This document shows positions 35,616-44,355 of a DNA stretch of 64,000 nucleotides, one piece after another. The stretch is from Deinococcus yavapaiensis KR-236 (lineage in GTDB: Bacteria; Deinococcota; Deinococci; Deinococcales; Deinococcaceae): the NCBI RefSeq assembly GCF_003217515.1, contig NZ_QJSX01000007.1:140944-204943 (forward strand). Reading direction: 5' to 3'. The translations under genes were made by a program, and so were the position numbers. Position 1 is the first letter of the stretch. The number at the start of each line of letters is the position of its first letter. The notes under the pieces are model-generated. The model was not told where the DNA came from, searched no databases, and saw nothing but the letters and a program-made list of their open reading frames with translations.

Positions 35616-36069
35616 ACGCCACCACGAGGCGGGCGCGTGCCGACGACAGCAAGGGCGTTCACCGACGCGCGAGCACGAGCAGGACAAGAAAGAACCTCGG
35701 CAAGATGCTGCCGCGTCCTGAACACACTCACCGACACGCGCCCAAACTTCCATCCTCGACACGAGCGCGAACCGAGACGCCCCTATCGATCACGGCACGG
35801 GCTGAGTGCCTAAGTTGGGCAGGCGCGTTGACATCTCGAACGTGGTACCACGCGACGACCCGTCCCGCCTTTAATCGTTGGTCGTCGCGCTCGTCCGGGT
35901 GCGCAAGAGCTTGTGGAAGCGATGCGTCGTCCAGGCGGCGCCGAGAAAGTCGTGCGAGAGGGCGCCTCGTCGGAGGAGGGCACGCACCTGTTCACGTCGA
36001 GGTGCCGTGCTTCTTGCCGGGTCGTGCCCCAAGGGGAAGATGACGCGTCGGGGCCGTGGAGGGCACGAG
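35616..36069. other. Gene-free stretch
   Basis: No frame in these 454 bases has convincing composition. Short open frames on both strands are arginine- and serine-rich shadows. No clear terminator was found after the transglutaminase operon. Confidence 0.5.
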
Positions 36070-36099
36070 TTGAACGAGGTGCTTCCAAGGGGTCATGCT
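36070..36099 (+). promoter_or_regulatory. Promoter of the tandem GNAT gene, probably leaderless
   Basis: TTGAAC (36070-36075), an 18-bp spacer and CATGCT (36094-36099), 5 nt before ATG 36105. Confidence 0.4.
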
Positions 36100-36104
36100 G
36101 AGTC

Positions 36105-37067
36105 ATGACGACCCCGCCCACGTCGTACACCATTCGTGACGTGCAGCCCAACGACCTCGCCGTGTACACCGCGATCGTCAACACCGAAGAGACCGAGCCG
36201 CTCACGCCCGAACACCTCGCCGAGCTTGAGCGCATCACACGGGAGCGAGCGATCTTCCGTCAGCGCTGGGTGCTCGAAGACGCCGAAGGACACATGCAAG
36301 GCACCGCCTCGCTGTTCAACTTTCCCGTGCAACCGGGTGCGTTCTACCTCACCCTGGTCGTGACTCCCGAGGCCCGAGGACGCGGGTACGGCGCGGCGTT
36401 GCTGACCCATGCGCACGACGTCGCCCTCGCCAGAGGGGCTCGGACGTTGCAGGGAAGCGTGCGCGACATCAACTCCGCGTCGCGCGCGTGGGCGGAGCAG
36501 CGAGGCTTTTCGCTGCTCTTCCATCGCTTCGAGTCCACCCTCGACCTCACCACCTTCGATGAAGCCGCGCACGCCGAGGTGGAGCGCCGCGTCGCCGACG
36601 CTGGAATCACCTTCGAGGACATGCGGACGCTGGGCAACGACGAGGCGAACTGGTCGCGGTTGTACGACTTCTACGCCGACCGCAATGTGGAGACGCCAGA
36701 CGCGAGATTGTCGGGCATGCCGCGCATGTCCGTGGAGGAGTCGCGGCAGTCGCTGCGCGAGTCCTTGGAGGTGCGGCCGGAATGGATGGTGCTAGCGACA
36801 CGCGGCGACGAGTGGTTGGGCTTGAGCGTGCTCACGTCACATCCGCACGGTTCGTACAACCACTTCACCGGCGTGGCCCCTGAAGCGCGCGGCTTGGGGT
36901 TGGCGCGGGCGTTGAAGGTGGAGGTGATTCGTCGGGCGCGCGCGGCAGGCTTCTCGCTGATGATCACGAACAACCTCAGCGTGAACGCGCCGATGCTGGC
37001 GGTGAACCGCCATTTGGGATTCGAGGCGCGGCCGGGCCTGTGGGTGATGCAGCGAACGTTGGCGTAG
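36105..37067 (+). CDS. Tandem-domain GNAT acetyltransferase
   Basis: This 320-residue protein consists of two GNAT folds. Domain 1 (about 5-160) has the acetyl-CoA motif VTPEARGRGYGAALLTHA. Domain 2 (about 165-318) has VAPEARGLGLARALKVEV and ends with the NAPMLAVNRHLGFEARPG element typical of this subgroup. It probably acetylates a small-molecule amine such as an antibiotic or metabolite; the substrate is unknown. Confidence 0.93.
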   Translation: MTTPPTSYTIRDVQPNDLAVYTAIVNTEETEPLTPEHLAELERITRERAIFRQRWVLEDAEGHMQGTASLFNFPVQPGAFYLTLVVTPEARGRGYGAALLTHAHDVALARGARTLQGSVRDINSASRAWAEQRGFSLLFHRFESTLDLTTFDEAAHAEVERRVADAGITFEDMRTLGNDEANWSRLYDFYADRNVETPDARLSGMPRMSVEESRQSLRESLEVRPEWMVLATRGDEWLGLSVLTSHPHGSYNHFTGVAPEARGLGLARALKVEVIRRARAAGFSLMITNNLSVNAPMLAVNRHLGFEARPGLWVMQRTLA

Positions 37068-37093
37068 CCTCAGCTCTTGGCCAACACGACCCG

Positions 37094-37134
37094 AAGTGCG
37101 TGTGTCGACGGCTCGGAGTCGTACACGCACTTTT
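37094..37134 (+). terminator. Rho-independent terminator of the GNAT gene
   Basis: AAGTGCGTGT-(G)TCGAC pairs with GTCGT-ACACGCACTT (about 37094-37132), with a bulge, and is followed by TTTT. Confidence 0.7.
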
Positions 37135-37263
37135 CACCGTGCGGTGAGGCCGGTGTTGACGTTGATCTTCGCTCTGAAGTTCAGCCGGTTGTGCACAAGC
37201 ACCTGAGGCTCGGCGATTCCCTCGGTGACCATGCTCCTCGAGGTCTACAGAAGAACCTCGTCG

Positions 37264-37704
37264 TCAGCCGCGCAGTTCGGCCATCATGCCGCCGCCGTCA
37301 AAGCCGCTCCAGGCCTCCTCGATCAGGCCGTCCTTGAGACGTGCCATGAGGATGCCCGGCACCCGTATCGACCGACCGGTCGCCGCGAGGCCACCGAACG
37401 ATCCGTCGTGGGTCCCGGCGAAGGTGTAGCGCACCGCCACCAAGTCGCCCTCGGCCATCACGTCGTCCAACGTGAAATGAATGTCGGGAAAGCCAGCGCG
37501 AAACATGGCCACCCGGTTCTTGAGCCCCTCACGGCCTCGAGTGAGCGTGGCGTCTGCGCTGCCGTCGGTACGCACCGGGGCATCGAGAACGTAGGTGGGT
37601 GCGTAAAGCTCATCCACCACTTCGAGGCGGCCAGCATTGAGCACTTCCTCGAAGTGGCGGCGGACGACCTGCTTGTTGCGTTCGGCCGATTGAGTTAGGG
37701 ACAC
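37264..37704 (-). CDS. SnoaL-like/ester cyclase family protein
   Basis: This 146-residue NTF2-fold protein has NKQVVRRHFEEVLNAGRLEV, FRAGFPDIHFTLDDVMAEGD and VAVRYTFAGTHDGSFGGLAA, as in SnoaL-like ester cyclases and related polyketide or limonene-epoxide enzymes. Such proteins are small cytoplasmic hydrolases or isomerases. The GTG start at 37704 is chosen because a perfect TATAAT ends 7 nt before it; the longer frame upstream would read through that promoter. Confidence 0.85.
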   Translation of the reverse strand: MSLTQSAERNKQVVRRHFEEVLNAGRLEVVDELYAPTYVLDAPVRTDGSADATLTRGREGLKNRVAMFRAGFPDIHFTLDDVMAEGDLVAVRYTFAGTHDGSFGGLAATGRSIRVPGILMARLKDGLIEEAWSGFDGGGMMAELRG

Positions 37705-37711
37705 GTCCCGA

Positions 37712-37717
37712 ATTATA
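37712..37717 (-). promoter_or_regulatory. Consensus -10 (TATAAT), leaderless
   Basis: TATAAT (minus strand, 37717-37712) ends 7 nt before GTG 37704. No good -35 is visible, so an activator may be needed. Confidence 0.55.
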
Positions 37718-38160
37718 GGCCGATCCCAGGGAGCAGGGGGTACGAAGAGAAACAACGACGGGTCATCGTGATACGGCGAGTCCGGGTGGCGGTCTTGTCC
37801 CGGTACACACGCTGGCCGACGAACACCATGAGTTGACCATCGAAGAAGGGCCGCGATTCCTTGGATTCACCGTGGTGATCCCACGAGGGAAGGGAAGTGC
37901 TGAGAGAGTTGGATGCGGAGCCCCGCTGGAACGTCGGGGCGTTCCAGTCGGGCGAAAAGCTATCGGAAGAAAGATTCGGCTTCCATGGGAACGAAGGAAT
38001 CGACGCCATGGTCGTCGGGTACAGGCCCCCGGTCGTGCCCAGTCGTCAGGTCATCGAAACGGAACTTCACGCCCTCGGCATCGACAAAACGCCTTCTTAC
38101 ACGCCCCTTGGACGGCGATCGAAAAGTTGACGGCGGGCGCGTTCACCCTCTCGGCGTTTG

Positions 38161-38166
38161 TACACT
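38161..38166 (+). promoter_or_regulatory. Leaderless -10 before the LuxR-type regulator
   Basis: TACACT (38161-38166) is 5 nt before ATG 38172, identical to the hexamer used by the AfsR-like gene at 10876. Confidence 0.45.
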
Positions 38167-38171
38167 GGAGC

Positions 38172-40472
38172 ATGGACAGCCACGAGGTTCCGGGCGCCCA
38201 TGTCCACCTCCCCTTCCCCTTCCTGCCTCCGATCATCGGGAGAGACCGCGAACTCGCCCTCGCGCACGCCCTGCTGCTGCGAGATGACGTTCACCTCGTC
38301 AACCTTCGCGGACCCGGCGGCATCGGCAAGACCCGCCTCGCGCAAGAACTGACGCAGCGACTCGTCTCGACCTTCGACCTCGTCGTGTTCGTCGAGTTGG
38401 CTCCCCTGCGCGAACCCACCTTGATCCTCCCGGCCATCTCCAGCGCGCTTCACGCGCCTCCACACCGCCCGGTCCTGGAAGGCCTCATCGAGACGATCGG
38501 CGAGCGGCGCGTCCTGCTCGTCCTCGACAACCTCGAACACCTCCTGCCGCACGTGCAGGACCTCACGACCCTGCTCGCGCACGCGCCGCACTTGAAGATC
38601 GTCACGACCAGCCGCCGAGTGCTGCACCTTCGAAGCGAGCACGACTTGCCGCTCGCGCCCCTCTCGCTGCCTCAGGACGACACGGAGCAAAGTGAGGCGG
38701 TGCAGTTGTTCGTGCGCCTGGCCAAGACGGTCGATCCGACGTTCGAACTCGACGACAAGAACCGTGCGTTGGTGGAACGGGTGTGCGTGCTGCTCGACGG
38801 CATGCCCCTCGCGCTGGAACTCGCCGCGGCGAGACTGCGCGCCGTTCCGCTCGAGGAACTCGTGGAGTGGCTCGGCACCCCCCTGGAGGTACTCGCCGAC
38901 GGTCCGACGGACGCTCCGAGGCGCTCCCGCTCGCTGCGGGACACCGTGGGGTGGAGCTACGACCTCTTGACGCCCAACGAACAGGAGATGTTCGCGGTCT
39001 GCGGGGTGTTCGTCGGGGGATTCACGAAGGCGGCGTTGGAAGCCGTGACAGGCCGCCCGGACGTCCGGAACTTCCTGATTCAACTCGTGGAGCACAGCCT
39101 GCTGAGATCGACGACGAGCCTTGGAGGTCGCTGGTCGATGCTCGAGCCCATCCGCGAGTTCGCTCACGAACGCCTCGACGAGTCGCCGGACGTGCGGAAC
39201 GTCCGCGAGAGGCACGCGAACTACTACTTGACGCTCTCCGAACAAGCCGAGAGTTGGACGCAGACGCTCAAAGCCGAGTGGATGGAGCGTTTCAAGGCCG
39301 AGCACGCCAACTTCGAAGGAAGCTTGCAGTGGTTCATCCAGGAGGACCGCGCCGAGGACGCGACGCGACTTTGCAAAGCCTTGCGCCCCTACTGGCTCGG
39401 GCGCGGCTTGAACCGAACGGCCATCGCCTGGATCGAGCGTGTCCTCGCGACTCCGAGCGGGAGGCCCCGGACGACTCACCGAGCGGAATTATTGGGCTTT
39501 GCCGCGGATCATACCGTGCAACTCGGAGACTCGTACGACTCGGGCGAACGGTACTGTCATGAAAGTATCGAGCTTCACCGCGAATACGGGAACGCGCTCG
39601 GTGAAGCGAACGTCATGTGCTCCTTGGCATGGCTGTATGACGGCAGCGGAAAAGGCGACGCGGCCCGTGATCTGCGCCTGGACTTGTTGAATCGGTACGA
39701 GGTTCTCGGAGACCAGGCCCAGGTGGCGATGGTGCTGTGCAATCTCGGAACGGGCTTCATCGATGCCGGGAAGTACGATCGCGCGCTGGCGTACTTCGAT
39801 CAGGCGCTTCCGGAATTGGAGCGACTCGGAGACGTGACCAATTTGGCATTTCACGCGGTGTTTCGAGCCGTCGTGTTCAAGCGGACGGGAAACGTGGATG
39901 CCTGCCTTCACGAGATGAAGCGGTCGTGGCAATTGGGAGCGGCGATCGAGGATCGAGCCTTCCTGTGGAGGGCGCTGGGAATCGTGGCGTACCTCGTTCG
40001 GCAGTCCGGGCAGGCGGACTTCGCGACTCGATTGCTCAGCGCGCAAGAGCACGTCCGGTTGCAAATGCAGCGAGCCATGCTGCCGTCCCGTCAGAAGGAG
40101 TTGGAAGAAGAGCAGCAGGCGTTGCGCTCCATCCTCGGCCAAGCGGCCTTCGAGAAAGCGTGGCGAGCGGGCGAGAAGATCAGTTTGGCAAAGATCCAGT
40201 CGCAGGTGGACGCGTGGTTCGCCGCTCCCGTGGCGATGAGAGCGAAGCCGGAAGACCAAGGGATGCCGGACGTCCTGACTTCCCGCGAGCGAGACGTGGT
40301 CGCCCTCGTCGCCGCTGGATTTTCGGACAAGCAAGTGGCGTCCAAACTCGGGATTCGTGGTGGCACCGTCAGTAAGCACGTGGGAAACGTCCTCGGAAAG
40401 CTCGAGTTGAAGAATCGCACGGAACTCGCCCGCTGGGCCATGACGCATGGCGTTTCGCCTTCCATAACTTGA
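38172..40472 (+). CDS. AfsR/LuxR-type regulator: NB-ARC ATPase, TPR and C-terminal LuxR HTH
   Basis: This 766-residue protein opens with a STAND-type ATPase (Walker A GPGGIGKTR at about 47-55; Walker B VLLVLDNLEHLL). The PLALELAAARLRAVPLEEL motif follows, then TPR-like helices (about 380-640). A LuxR helix-turn-helix ends it (about 700-765; LTSRERDVVALVAAGFSDKQ). Such STAND regulators are usually switched by an unknown ligand. It stands alone between unrelated genes. The frame is open from 37833, but composition and the -10 at 38161 support ATG 38172. Confidence 0.92.
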   Translation: MDSHEVPGAHVHLPFPFLPPIIGRDRELALAHALLLRDDVHLVNLRGPGGIGKTRLAQELTQRLVSTFDLVVFVELAPLREPTLILPAISSALHAPPHRPVLEGLIETIGERRVLLVLDNLEHLLPHVQDLTTLLAHAPHLKIVTTSRRVLHLRSEHDLPLAPLSLPQDDTEQSEAVQLFVRLAKTVDPTFELDDKNRALVERVCVLLDGMPLALELAAARLRAVPLEELVEWLGTPLEVLADGPTDAPRRSRSLRDTVGWSYDLLTPNEQEMFAVCGVFVGGFTKAALEAVTGRPDVRNFLIQLVEHSLLRSTTSLGGRWSMLEPIREFAHERLDESPDVRNVRERHANYYLTLSEQAESWTQTLKAEWMERFKAEHANFEGSLQWFIQEDRAEDATRLCKALRPYWLGRGLNRTAIAWIERVLATPSGRPRTTHRAELLGFAADHTVQLGDSYDSGERYCHESIELHREYGNALGEANVMCSLAWLYDGSGKGDAARDLRLDLLNRYEVLGDQAQVAMVLCNLGTGFIDAGKYDRALAYFDQALPELERLGDVTNLAFHAVFRAVVFKRTGNVDACLHEMKRSWQLGAAIEDRAFLWRALGIVAYLVRQSGQADFATRLLSAQEHVRLQMQRAMLPSRQKELEEEQQALRSILGQAAFEKAWRAGEKISLAKIQSQVDAWFAAPVAMRAKPEDQGMPDVLTSRERDVVALVAAGFSDKQVASKLGIRGGTVSKHVGNVLGKLELKNRTELARWAMTHGVSPSIT

Positions 40473-40995
40473 TCCACCCGCTGGGAAGGTGCAAGACGCT
40501 CGGCCGGACCGAAGGAAGAAGGACGTCGTCCAATTCGGCGTCGAACCTGTGGGGCCAGGTTGAGCGGACCCACGAAGCGACCCCACCCACACACCGTACG
40601 CTTCGTGACCGCCGCCAACCACCCGAGCTTGGAAGCGCGGGCGAACGCTCGACCTTCGACGGCAAACGGCGCGCGGCGACTACCTAATTCTGTCAGGGTC
40701 CCAATCCTGGGGATGCGCCTCGCTCCATCTTCCTCCTACCGTGAGGAGTCAGCTCGGCGGCGACGCTCACTCGAGGCGCGGGGCCTTCGTCGGCAGGATG
40801 GAGGTCCATCCTGCTTCCTCTGTGCGCAGCGAAGCAGGGGGACGGGGGCGTGCCTGTCCGGAAGGAGTGAACATGAGCGCCGGGAGGCTCGGTGACCAAG
40901 ACGCCTCCCGTTTGGGTTCCAGTGCGGCTCGTTCGGAAGAAACCCTTCTTTGCTGCTGTGCAAGCAGGAGCGAGACCGATTCGAAGGAGGAACTC
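40473..40995. other. Gene-poor intergenic stretch
   Basis: I see no supported gene here. The region contains the leader and ribosome-binding site (AAGGAGG, 40984-40990) of the next gene. No convincing -10 stands out. Confidence 0.5.
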
Positions 40996-41484
40996 ATGAA
41001 CCAATTGCGCGCGCGCTTCCTGCTCATTCCCGTAACCGCCGCCGCTTTGTCGGGGAGCGTCGAAGCCACGGACTTCGGCATGCGCAACCTCAAAGGAGTA
41101 CGCGTATGTACCGACGAAGCCAGTGTGCAAGCGCAAGACAACACGGAATTGCAGCACGCGCTCCTTGTGGAGATGCGCCGACAACTACGTGTTGGCACTG
41201 TGTCGTCCGTGGAAGGAGCCTGCCAAACCCGTCGAGATGCTGTTCACCTCATCGTGGACGTCGACTATCAAATCAAGTCGGCTTTCTCGACCGAGATCGA
41301 GCTTTTCAACCGCAACCTCGCGGGATTCGCCGACGCTCTCAAAGTGTATCAGCGAGGAAGTTTCGGTGTCACGGAGGACGAGGAAACACTCATGGAATTT
41401 GTCATGTCCGAGTTCGATGAGTTCGTGATGGACTGGCGCGAACAAAACGATTTGCCCACGACTCGGTCGAATCGGCAAACGTAA
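40996..41484 (+). CDS. Exported hypothetical protein
   Basis: This 162-residue protein has a short signal peptide (RARFLLIPVTAAALSGSVEA). A mature domain with two cysteines follows (VCTDEAS and EGACQTRR), with beta-strands (AVHLIVDVDYQIKS) and a C-terminal acidic helix (EETLMEFVMSEFDEF). No family is recognised. The ATG at 40996 has a strong AAGGAGG 5 nt upstream. Confidence 0.7.
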   Translation: MNQLRARFLLIPVTAAALSGSVEATDFGMRNLKGVRVCTDEASVQAQDNTELQHALLVEMRRQLRVGTVSSVEGACQTRRDAVHLIVDVDYQIKSAFSTEIELFNRNLAGFADALKVYQRGSFGVTEDEETLMEFVMSEFDEFVMDWREQNDLPTTRSNRQT

Positions 41485-41594
41485 GACGAACCGATGAAGG
41501 GTTCTAATTCAATGTACGCTTGTCTTGCCGCCTTCGTCCTGTGTTCGTTGGCATAAGCAACAAGCCATTTGTCGAAAAGTGAATTTATAGGGGC

Positions 41595-41611
41595 GACAGA
41601 CTCTATCTGTC
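41595..41611. repeat. Inverted repeat upstream of the phospholipase A2-like gene
   Basis: GACAGA-N5-TCTGTC (41595-41600, 41606-41611), perfect, 42 bp before the start codon; a possible operator. Confidence 0.3.
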
Positions 41612-41652
41612 CGCGCACTTGACACCTTTCAGTACCACGAATGGAGATTGTT

Positions 41653-42288
41653 ATGAGGATGTGGCCGCTTTTTGTCTGCTGCAGCATTGCCATCACGCCC
41701 GCGGCCGTCGCTGGTGGAGCGGGCGCTCCCGTCGGGGCGTTGAACTTGTCCACCATCGAACGCATGACGCCCGCTCAACTTCAGCGCCTGAGCCTCAACC
41801 AAATCGATGACTTGACGACCGTCGCAGGTGCCAGCATCGATCAGTTCCTCAAGACCATGCTCGTGGGGCCGTTGCCCGGCCCGGTCTGGCCCAGCGCCGA
41901 TTACACCCTGTACTACTCGGCCATGCTTTCGTCCGACGCGTGGATCAACAGCGACTACAAAAAAGACGCCGGAGCGGACTTGACCAGCAACGGCTGCGCC
42001 TTCCCGGTCGCGGCGGCGTACCAGAAGACGTTTGGCGCCAACGCCTGCCGCCACCAGAACTTTGGCTACCGCAATGTCGCACAGTACCACCGAACGCACA
42101 CCGAAGCTGTCCGCAAGGTGCTGGACATGCGCTTCTTGCTGGACATGTACGTTCAGTGCTTGGATGAAAGCACGTCACCGGCGGGTCGGCTGGCGTGTGA
42201 GCGAGCGGCGGTGGCGGCGTACGTACAGGCGCGGACGCTGGGGACCAGGGTCTTCGACGCGGTTCAAGCGCGCTACAGCAACCCGTAA
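41653..42288 (+). CDS. Prokaryotic phospholipase A2-like exported protein
   Basis: This 211-residue protein has a signal peptide (LFVCCSIAITPAAVAGG). The C-terminal half fits prokaryotic/fungal secreted PLA2 (PF09056): NGCAFPVAAAYQKTF, ACRHQNFGYRN (131-141), then VLDMRFLLDMYVQC (156-169), matching the second-helix pattern with its conserved aspartates. In secreted PLA2s the first motif is C-x2-H-D-F-G-Y, with His-Asp catalytic and calcium-binding; here those two positions read Q-N, with a His one residue earlier. Lipase activity is therefore uncertain. The ATG at 41653 has GGAG 6 nt upstream. Confidence 0.78.
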   Translation: MRMWPLFVCCSIAITPAAVAGGAGAPVGALNLSTIERMTPAQLQRLSLNQIDDLTTVAGASIDQFLKTMLVGPLPGPVWPSADYTLYYSAMLSSDAWINSDYKKDAGADLTSNGCAFPVAAAYQKTFGANACRHQNFGYRNVAQYHRTHTEAVRKVLDMRFLLDMYVQCLDESTSPAGRLACERAAVAAYVQARTLGTRVFDAVQARYSNP

Positions 42289-42306
42289 GCACAGAGGTGA
42301 ACGGTT

Positions 42307-42332
42307 TGGAGCACCCTCGGTCGGGTGCTCCA
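42307..42332 (+). terminator. Hairpin terminator of the phospholipase A2-like gene
   Basis: A 10-bp perfect stem (42307-42316 with 42323-42332) and 6-nt loop, 19 bp after the stop codon. The rest of 42333-42754 shows no supported gene. Confidence 0.65.
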
Positions 42333-42754
42333 TCTGAATGACTTGGGCTGCCTTGATCGTCATGGCGTTTGTGGAACGCGACGAATCGTTGATAACGCGG
42401 AGCGTGCGAGCAGCAAGCATTCCAAGTGATGCAGCTCTTGAGAAGGCGTCGCGGTACGAATCGCACCTCGAGCGGCAGTCGTACAAGGGCTGCACGAACT
42501 CGAAGTCGGGCAGCGGGCCAAGCGTCGCCCTTCGCGCACGAATCGGGCGTGGTCGGCCCCTTCTGGAGTCCAGGGGAATGCCGTCAACGTTGACCTCGCC
42601 GCCTTGTGCTATGAGAGCGAACGGTGGGGGAGCCGCTCCAGCTTCCCGCTGGCTCCTTGGAACGCCGCTCGACGCCGAAGGATGAAGGCGACGTCTGCAA
42701 GTGGATACAAGCTGTAAGACTGCCGTTGTGGTACAACGGTCGCGTGAAGTCCTG

Positions 42755-43336
42755 ATGCTCGCAGAAGCCCCACCGCGTCAAGACAGCCCGGAGCCGCAAG
42801 CTCCGGGCACGCCTTGGTTGCTGCGCTGGGACCGCATTGCCCGGCAACGTGCCAAGGGAGCGCCGATCAAGCACACCGCGGCGCAAGCGTACCAGCTCGC
42901 TGCCCCGCTGGCCTTGGAGTGGGCGTCCGTGCGTGACACGGAGGACGAGGCGACCTTCCTGATCGAGGGCGGCAAGGCCACGCGAGCGCTCAACATGCCG
43001 TCTCGGCTGTGGGTGTGGTACTGGACGGAGAGCCTCGCTCCGATGGTGTTCGACGACCTCGACGTGCTGGAACGCCGACTCACGGATCCGCCCCTCCTCA
43101 ACCCCAGGGGCATCCGACGACTGCTGGCAGAGGCGGACGGCGAGGTGGGGTGCGCGGTGCTGCAAGCGGCGATGTGGGCGACGAACGTGCGCTGGGCGAT
43201 GCTGCGGAGCGTGCAGAGCATCCCCGACTTGGAGCGCATGGTGCTCGAAGAGGGGCCGCCCAGTGAGGACAGCACCTTGTACTGGACGCAGCTCCTCGGC
43301 TTCGCACAGCAGCAACATACCGTTCCGAGACGGTGA
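42755..43336 (+). CDS. Hypothetical protein
   Basis: This 193-residue protein is rich in Trp, Leu and Ala and mostly helical in appearance (YQLAAPLALEWASVRDTEDE, GGKATRALNMPSRLWVWYW). No signal peptide, membrane helix or known motif is visible. Its composition is that of a real protein. The start is uncertain: ATG 42755 has no good ribosome-binding site, and the frame is open from 42701. Confidence 0.6.
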   Translation: MLAEAPPRQDSPEPQAPGTPWLLRWDRIARQRAKGAPIKHTAAQAYQLAAPLALEWASVRDTEDEATFLIEGGKATRALNMPSRLWVWYWTESLAPMVFDDLDVLERRLTDPPLLNPRGIRRLLAEADGEVGCAVLQAAMWATNVRWAMLRSVQSIPDLERMVLEEGPPSEDSTLYWTQLLGFAQQQHTVPRR

Positions 43337-43382
43337 ATCGATGCCATTTTGGAGCCTCACTACCGCCACGTAATTGAGGTGA

Positions 43383-43499
43383 AGCGATACGGCGTTCCTC
43401 GGCGAGTCTCCGGTTCTCGACCTCCATGGGGCCGAAGGCGGCATGCCGCCGTTTGCGATTATAAAAAGCCTCGATGTCTCCGAGGATCACATGCCGACG
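43383..43499 (-). pseudogene. Remnant of an IS3-family transposase (C-terminus)
   Basis: The minus-strand translation DIEAFYNRKRRHAAFG matches the conserved end of IS3-type OrfB integrases (YIE-FYN-.RRH-.LG). Upstream, ARRHVILG continues the match for a few residues only. No catalytic DDE core, terminal inverted repeats or OrfA is present, so it is a decayed fragment in a gene-poor stretch (43337-44355). Confidence 0.6.
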
Positions 43500-43816
43500 G
43501 GCGGCGTCATCTCCTCGAGGTCGTCCTCGTGAAGGGCATCGAAATGAACGGATTGACGCTCGACGCGAGCCAAAGGAAACGGGATTAACCATCGCGTTCC
43601 TTGAGGGGAGATCACGATCAGGTAGCGAGGAGTTGATTGGTTCGTGGAGAATAGCCCTCCATGGACGACGCCAACCTTCATTCTCATCGTCAGGTACGCT
43701 GGCAATCCCCAAGGACTCGATCCTTCTCCAAGCCAGGAAGACGTGTGGCTCCGCTCGATCAAGTTGTCCATCCGGCTTGACGTCATTGTCTGTCCTCGCG
43801 TCTCTGAGCCCACGTT

Positions 43817-44086
43817 TCAGTCCGTCGAACGATTCTGGGGAGTGGAGGAGGGCATGGCGATCTGAAAGGCGTCGTAGAACGCTTTGGACACGGTGGATGC
43901 CGTGCTGGACGCGACGGGAAACCAGCCTCGCTTGATCAGTACCCGGACGTTCACGCCTTCGATGTGCCGACCGTACACTTGGAGGTGCACGCGGAATCCG
44001 GCACGTACGAGCTTCTCGTGCATGAGTTTCTCGGTGATGGAAAGGTCATCCCAGAAAGCCGGATGTGGTCTGGGTTGCAGTCGCAT
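43817..44086 (-). CDS. Doubtful hypothetical protein
   Basis: This 89-residue frame reads ITEKLMHEKLVRAGFRVHLQ and SKAFYDAFQIAMPSS and has a moderately GC-biased third position. A plus-strand frame over the same DNA (TVHLEVHAESGTYELLVHEF) looks equally plausible, so the coding strand is not settled. It may be part of the decayed region around the IS3 remnant. Confidence 0.25.
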   Translation of the reverse strand: MRLQPRPHPAFWDDLSITEKLMHEKLVRAGFRVHLQVYGRHIEGVNVRVLIKRGWFPVASSTASTVSKAFYDAFQIAMPSSTPQNRSTD

Positions 44087-44355
44087 GAATCAGTGTGCGC
44101 TTCCAGGGGCGGCAACATTCGCTTGCAGCCTTCTTTGTGGCGTCCCTGTGAAGTGCTCGACGAGCAGGACCGCTTCTCCCAAGCTCCAGCGGGGTCTCGA
44201 AGCTCCTTCTTGCACCGTCACCCTGATAGCCTTTCATGCCCTTTGACGTCCCTTGAGCGCGGGAGCGATTGGACACGCGAACGCATCGAAGCCACCTCGC
44301 CTCATCTGCTCGTTCGAACGGTAGGGCGGGGGTGTAACGTGACGGCGAAGGACTT

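Noticed and set aside
38127..38147. TTGACG and TTCACC upstream of the LuxR-type regulator
   Set aside because: They are 15 bp apart, not 11, and their distance to the -10 does not fit.
41512..41556. 15-codon frame resembling a signal peptide (MYACLAAFVLCSLA)
   Set aside because: No ribosome-binding site and no following domain; it may be a chance or relic signal sequence.
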